Assembly (NCBI RefSeq): GCF_003252725.1
Contig: NZ_QEPO01000003.1
Location: 62,001-126,000 of the forward strand
Origin: Haemophilus parainfluenzae
Lineage (GTDB): Bacteria > Pseudomonadota > Gammaproteobacteria > Enterobacterales > Pasteurellaceae
Length of the DNA: 64,000 nt
Direction: 5' to 3'
The translations under genes were made by a program, and so were the position numbers. The notes below the pieces were generated by a model. That model did no database searches, was not told where the DNA came from, and saw nothing but the letters and a program-made list of their open reading frames with translations. Positions 60,127 to 64,000 of the stretch are shown one piece after another; within the stretch, counting starts at the first letter, position 1, and the number at the start of each line of letters is the position of its first letter.

Positions 60127-61092
60127 TTACGCAACGGTAAGTTGTCCTGCATACAAGATGAAGTAACGTAAGCAGAGAACCCCGATTAAGTCGAAGATTG
60201 ACACAAGGATAATAAAGTTCTTGTTGTATTTTAAGTTGTCTTTTACGGCAAGGTTCGCAAGTAGAGGAATGATGATACCAATTAAGAATACCCCAATCCA
60301 GAACACTGCACCCCAGAAGCCGGAAAGTGCATTGTGTAATGCTACTACTTTCTGACCGCCACCGAAGTGTAGACCAACAAAGAAACAGATTAATAAACCA
60401 AGTTCAGTCACCATAATTGGCACTTCAAATTTGTGAATGAAGTGTGATTCATGGCTATCACCTTTTAATTTACCTGCAATGAGGATAAATAAGAAGGTTG
60501 CTGCGATACCTGAAGAAGTACCAGAAGCCAAGAATAACGCTGGTAGAACAGGGTTATTTAACATTGGGTAACTAATCAATGCTGAAAGTAAGAAACCGGT
60601 ATAAGCCCCTAGTACAGCAGCTAAGATGAAGAGAATGACTTCTACAGGACCAGTTAAACGTTCTAATACATTGATAATTTTACCGACGAACCCAAGTTTT
60701 GGCATAAAACGTTGAATGAACGCCATGATATCTTCTTTGAAGATAACCGCACACCAACATACCAAAAACAGCATATAAACTTGGAATAACATTACCCCCA
60801 TAGACATTACAGAGTTAAATTGATAGTTAAACATCAATTTCCAGAATGTCCAAGGACGTGCCAAGTGGAAAATTAACAGGGTTAAACCAATTAATGTTGG
60901 CACAGAACCTAAAACAGCTGCTGCTCGGATAATCCAATTTTTGCTTGGATTTTCTAATTTGTGACTACGTTTATAAGCAATCGCTAATTGTACCGCACCG
61001 GAAGAAATACCAAGTAAGAACAAATAGATAGCGATTGTTGAATCCCACACCAAGTTAGGTGTGTGAAACGGAACAGGATAATCTAATGTCAT
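60127..61092 (-). CDS. nrfD: Nitrite reductase complex membrane subunit NrfD
   Basis: A 321-residue polytopic quinol-oxidising subunit of the NrfD/PsrC family, with about eight hydrophobic segments. It takes electrons from menaquinol and passes them to NrfC. The start overlaps the nrfC stop by 4 bases (ATGA). The menaquinone genes menFDH encoded about 10 kb away supply its electron donor pathway. Confidence 0.94.
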   Translation of the reverse strand: MTLDYPVPFHTPNLVWDSTIAIYLFLLGISSGAVQLAIAYKRSHKLENPSKNWIIRAAAVLGSVPTLIGLTLLIFHLARPWTFWKLMFNYQFNSVMSMGVMLFQVYMLFLVCWCAVIFKEDIMAFIQRFMPKLGFVGKIINVLERLTGPVEVILFILAAVLGAYTGFLLSALISYPMLNNPVLPALFLASGTSSGIAATFLFILIAGKLKGDSHESHFIHKFEVPIMVTELGLLICFFVGLHFGGGQKVVALHNALSGFWGAVFWIGVFLIGIIIPLLANLAVKDNLKYNKNFIILVSIFDLIGVLCLRYFILYAGQLTVA

Positions 61093-61766
61093 CTTCTTGG
61101 CTCCCCGTGTTGGAATGGAATATGGTAAAGATTTGGTTGAGTACCTAATTCCACTTTAGTGCGATAAACCGGATTTTCTTTCACTTTGCGGGAAACTGCA
61201 CTGCTTGGATCATTCATATCACCAAAGGTTAATGCTTTGGTTGGACAAGCTTCTACACAAGCAGGTTGTTTGCCTGCTGCTAAGTTTGTATCGCGACAGA
61301 AGTTACATTTATCCGCAGTACGGTGTACTGGGTGAATGAAACGTACGCGGTAAGGACAAACTGCAACACAGTATTGGCAACCTACACAAAGATCTTTATG
61401 CACATCTACGATACCTGTTTCAGGATCAATAAATGATGCACCGGTTGGACAAACTGCCACACAAGGGGCGTTTGTACAGTGTTGGCAAGATTGACGGAAA
61501 AACTCGTATTCTTGATTTGGGAATTCACCGTAAGGTTCACTACGGAGAATTTCCAAACGTGAAACGCCTTCAGGAACGTGGTTTGTTTCACGACAAGCAT
61601 CCATACAAGCGGTACAGCCGATACAAGCTGTTTCGTCGTGTACCATTGCATAGCGTTTCGGTTTATCCGCCTTTTCCTCTTTCGCTAAAGAGGTAACTGA
61701 TGTCCCCGTCATAAGGATTAATGCCCCCATGCCGGAAACAAAGTTTCGGCGTGAACAAGCTGTCAT
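61089..61766 (-). CDS. nrfC: Nitrite reductase iron-sulfur subunit NrfC
   Basis: A 225-residue ferredoxin-like protein exported by the Tat pathway (twin arginine in CSRRNFVSG). Four [4Fe-4S] sites are implied by cysteines C48/51/54/58, C94/97/102/106, C127/130/133/137 and C154/157/170/174. It links NrfD to the pentahaem NrfB. Its ATG shares a base with the nrfB stop (TAATG). Confidence 0.96.
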   Translation of the reverse strand: MTACSRRNFVSGMGALILMTGTSVTSLAKEEKADKPKRYAMVHDETACIGCTACMDACRETNHVPEGVSRLEILRSEPYGEFPNQEYEFFRQSCQHCTNAPCVAVCPTGASFIDPETGIVDVHKDLCVGCQYCVAVCPYRVRFIHPVHRTADKCNFCRDTNLAAGKQPACVEACPTKALTFGDMNDPSSAVSRKVKENPVYRTKVELGTQPNLYHIPFQHGEPRR

Positions 61767-62431
61767 TATTTATCCTTTTGTTCGGTTGATTGCGTTTGTG
61801 ATTGTGCGTCTTTTGCCGCTTTGCGTTTTTGTTGTTCGCCGTGGCAATCTACACAAAGTTTCACACGATTTTTCGGTTGAATACCTTTCATCGCATCATC
61901 TTTCGGGTGTAATGTGTGGCAGCTTGCACAAGGCAATTTCATTGCGTGAACATCGTGTGCCCAAAGTTTTTCACGAAGTTTTGCCGGTTGGTGACAAGCA
62001 AAACAAACTTGGTTTTGTTCTTGCGCGGTATACATTGGTTTTTTATCACCAAAGATATCGCCATCAAAACGCATCACATCTTTTGCACCACGACGGTGAT
62101 TTTCCGAAATATTACCGTGACAGTTTACACAGTTGATCGGTTTACCCGTGTTAGGGCTTTTTTGACTTAAGTGTGTACCATGGAATTTACCAAAATGTAA
62201 TTCACCACCAGATTGATCCAAGGTTTGGTTTTTATCAACTTGGTCAAATTTGTGACATTTCGCACAATATTGGTTTGGATCACGTTGGTTATCCAATTGT
62301 GGCTCATAAGTGATTTGAGAGGCCGGTGTTTTTGCCATCTCTTCCGCACTTGCAGCCATTGGCATTGCCGCAAGCATTGCAAGCAATGCGAGGGATTTTG
62401 CCGATTTGCTGATTAAAGAAGTTAAATTCAT
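61766..62431 (-). CDS. nrfB: Pentahaem cytochrome c NrfB
   Basis: A 221-residue periplasmic electron carrier with a signal peptide (1-29) and five CXXCH sites: CAKCH (56-60), CVNCH (101-105), CFACH (143-147), CASCH (168-172) and CVDCH (193-197). It donates electrons to NrfA. The C-terminus is Lys/Gln-rich and low in complexity. It is separated from nrfA by 72 nt with an uptake-signal hairpin. Confidence 0.95.
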   Translation of the reverse strand: MNLTSLISKSAKSLALLAMLAAMPMAASAEEMAKTPASQITYEPQLDNQRDPNQYCAKCHKFDQVDKNQTLDQSGGELHFGKFHGTHLSQKSPNTGKPINCVNCHGNISENHRRGAKDVMRFDGDIFGDKKPMYTAQEQNQVCFACHQPAKLREKLWAHDVHAMKLPCASCHTLHPKDDAMKGIQPKNRVKLCVDCHGEQQKRKAAKDAQSQTQSTEQKDK

Positions 62432-62461
62432 TCTGATTACCTCAAATATATGGTTAAAAAT

Positions 62462-62497
62462 GACCGCACTTCGGCACTTTAGTTACAAAGTGCGGTT
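62462..62497 (-). terminator. Uptake-signal hairpin between nrfA and nrfB
   Basis: Opposed exact uptake signals at 62463-62471 and 62488-62496 form a 9-bp stem with a 16-nt loop, followed on the minus strand by a CAUUUUU tract. It probably lowers expression of nrfBCD relative to nrfA. Confidence 0.6.
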
Positions 62498-62503
62498 CTT
62501 TTT

Positions 62504-64000
62504 TTATTGTTTTGTTGCGGTATCTTCAGCTAATTTGCCATTGGCTTTCGCTTCTTTTACCCATTGAGGTACAACAGTTTCTAAGAATTCTTTTTTCGCT
62601 TTACGTTCTTTCTCGATATCAATACCCATTACTTTCCATGCTTTATCAGCTGTAGAAATATCTGGTACTTCAACCGGAGTTTTCACGCCGTGTTTAGTTA
62701 AGATTGCTGCAAGTTTAGCACGTGCATCTGCTGCTTTGTCGATACCAGAACCTAATACGCGAAGCATTACATCAGGTGCGTGCATGTGACCACCGTGGCT
62801 TGCTGCTGCGTAGTCCCAACGCCATTGAGCGTGACGGATATCCATTAAAGCAGGTTCCATTTCTTCTTTAGTTGCACCAGCATCCCATGCCGCTTTCGCT
62901 TCAAAGTGAGCACGAACAACTTGATCTTCTAAACGACCCATTACATCTTTCACTTCTTTTTTACGTGAAGCAACGATGTCTTTAAGTTTTTCTTTGCTTT
63001 GATCGTGACAGTTTGCACATGTGGTATCAAATGCATCGAATGGGTTTTGGATTTGGTGGTCGGTGTAAACTTTACCGTCTTTACCTTGTACTTTAGGCAT
63101 GTGACAGTCGATACAAGTTACGCCGTTTTTACCGTGCATACCTAAAGACCAAATTTCAAAGTCAGGGTGTTGAGCTTTTAACATTGGTGCTTTAGAAAGA
63201 GAGTGAGTCCAGTCACTGAAACCGATATCATCGTAGTATTTTTCGATGTCATCAACAGTTTGACCGTTATCCCAAGGGAAGGTTACTTGTTTTAAATCAC
63301 CTGCGAAGTAGTACTCAACGTGACAGTTAGCACAAACTTCAGCACGTTTTTCAGTGCGAGCAGCTGTGTTAAAGCTTAAGTTAGCTTGTTCTTTACCTTC
63401 AGCTTTTGCTTTTGCTTGAAGTGCATTATTTAAGTGATCTAATGCACGAAGAACGTGTGGACGAGCAATACGTAATGCTGGTTTGCCTTCGGCAAAGTCT
63501 TTTGATGTAGTATCGTGACAGTCTGCACAACCGATTGAGTTGACCACTTCAGGTCCACCTTTAGCCCATTTTGCACCAAAGTAACCATCTTCACCCCATT
63601 CTGCAATTAAACGAGGAACGTCTGGACCTTTACAAGTCCAACATGCCATTGGTTGAGGGCCATCATTTGCATTTTTGGGCGCACCAGTACGTAAAATATT
63701 ACGTACATCTTCTACTGCATAAACGTGACCACGAGGTGCGTTATATTCTTTTGCGAAAGAATAGCCCCCCCATAACACGATTAAACGAGGATCTTGTTCA
63801 TTAGCATAGATGATTTTGTCGCCTTTTTCAGTCGCTTTCCACGAATTGAATTGGCTAGGATATTTCTCAGCAAATTTTTCATTCACTGCTTCGATTTTTA
63901 AATTAGGGTTTGGTGCTTCCACAGGTTGTTCAACAGGCTTGTATACCATTTCAGCCATCGCTGAGTTATACACACCTAAAGCTGCGAAAGAAGTGGCCAA
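62504..64000 (-). CDS. nrfA: Ammonia-forming cytochrome c nitrite reductase NrfA (5' end beyond window)
   Basis: At least 498 residues are visible; the true start and part of the signal peptide lie past the right edge. NrfA reduces nitrite to ammonium with six electrons. The active-site haem with lysine ligand is the CWTCK motif (residues 120-124 of the visible frame), and four CXXCH sites follow (CADCH 158-162, CANCH 223-227, CIDCH 296-300, CANCH 328-332). The signal cleavage is likely after NSAMA. The first gene of nrfABCD; its promoter cannot be seen. Confidence 0.96.
   Translation of the reverse strand: MATSFAALGVYNSAMAEMVYKPVEQPVEAPNPNLKIEAVNEKFAEKYPSQFNSWKATEKGDKIIYANEQDPRLIVLWGGYSFAKEYNAPRGHVYAVEDVRNILRTGAPKNANDGPQPMACWTCKGPDVPRLIAEWGEDGYFGAKWAKGGPEVVNSIGCADCHDTTSKDFAEGKPALRIARPHVLRALDHLNNALQAKAKAEGKEQANLSFNTAARTEKRAEVCANCHVEYYFAGDLKQVTFPWDNGQTVDDIEKYYDDIGFSDWTHSLSKAPMLKAQHPDFEIWSLGMHGKNGVTCIDCHMPKVQGKDGKVYTDHQIQNPFDAFDTTCANCHDQSKEKLKDIVASRKKEVKDVMGRLEDQVVRAHFEAKAAWDAGATKEEMEPALMDIRHAQWRWDYAAASHGGHMHAPDVMLRVLGSGIDKAADARAKLAAILTKHGVKTPVEVPDISTADKAWKVMGIDIEKERKAKKEFLETVVPQWVKEAKANGKLAEDTATKQ

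Noticed and set aside
61729-62136. 135-codon open frame on the plus strand
   Set aside because: Antisense to nrfB and the nrfC start, both unmistakable genes with haem and iron-sulfur motifs.

Overview
This window is a continuous piece of a Pasteurellaceae chromosome, most likely a Haemophilus species close to H. influenzae or H. parainfluenzae. By eye it holds about 50 exact copies of the H. influenzae-type DNA uptake signal AAGTGCGGT (both orientations), roughly one per 1.2 kb, spread through genes and intergenic gaps. Base composition is AT-rich, the proteins look like Haemophilus orthologues, and several blocks have gene orders I recall from H. influenzae (lipA-lipB-dacA-rlpA-mrdBA-rlmH-rsfS-mreBCD; ung-grcA-lepA-lepB-rnc-era; alaA/menFDH; pilABCD/ampD). 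No rRNA, tRNA, CRISPR array, prophage or insertion sequence was recognised.

Layout. 1-4 kb: end of queA, trhP, a purine permease with a probable PurR operator, and ppa. 4-8 kb: the least ordinary part, an orphan AT-rich small membrane ORF and a 1077-residue subtilisin-type autotransporter protease; a canonical CRP site lies between the latter and divergent galE. 8-13.3 kb: galE, an AmpG-like transporter, adk and a large YdgA-like envelope protein. 13.3-28 kb: lipoate synthesis and cell-shape genes (lipA, lipB, ybeD, dacA, rlpA, rodA, PBP2, rlmH, rsfS), a YidE-type transporter, an SbmA/YddA-type ABC exporter and mreBCD. 28-35 kb: rhlB, a GNAT protein, yacG, coaE and the competence type IV pilus operon pilABCD, which diverges from ampD across a near-perfect CRP-S (Sxy-dependent) site. 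35.1-35.6 kb: a 484-bp gene-free stretch with a run of DnaA boxes and several palindromes.

35.6-45 kb: rppH, a TauE/SafE transporter, lgt, thyA, tadA, ung, grcA (with FNR-like sites), lepA, lepB, rnc, era. 45-47.4 kb: a three-gene phospholipid cassette (YnbA-like CDP-alcohol phosphotransferase with altered catalytic aspartates, PlsC-like acyltransferase, CdsA-like cytidylyltransferase). 47.4-54 kb: alaA, menaquinone genes menF-menD-menH and an MHS-family transporter. 54-64 kb: a cobalamin-independent methionine-synthase-like protein, an HI0933-type flavoprotein, and a periplasmic nitrite-reduction/cytochrome-c maturation cluster (ccmH-type, dsbE, nrfE, nrfD, nrfC, nrfB, and nrfA running off the right edge).

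Shared themes are envelope growth (PBP2, RodA, DacA, RlpA, MreBCD, AmpG, AmpD), anaerobic respiration with menaquinone (menFDH, nrf, grcA) and natural transformation (pil operon, CRP-S site, uptake signals). Uptake signals often occur as inverted pairs that double as terminators or attenuators.
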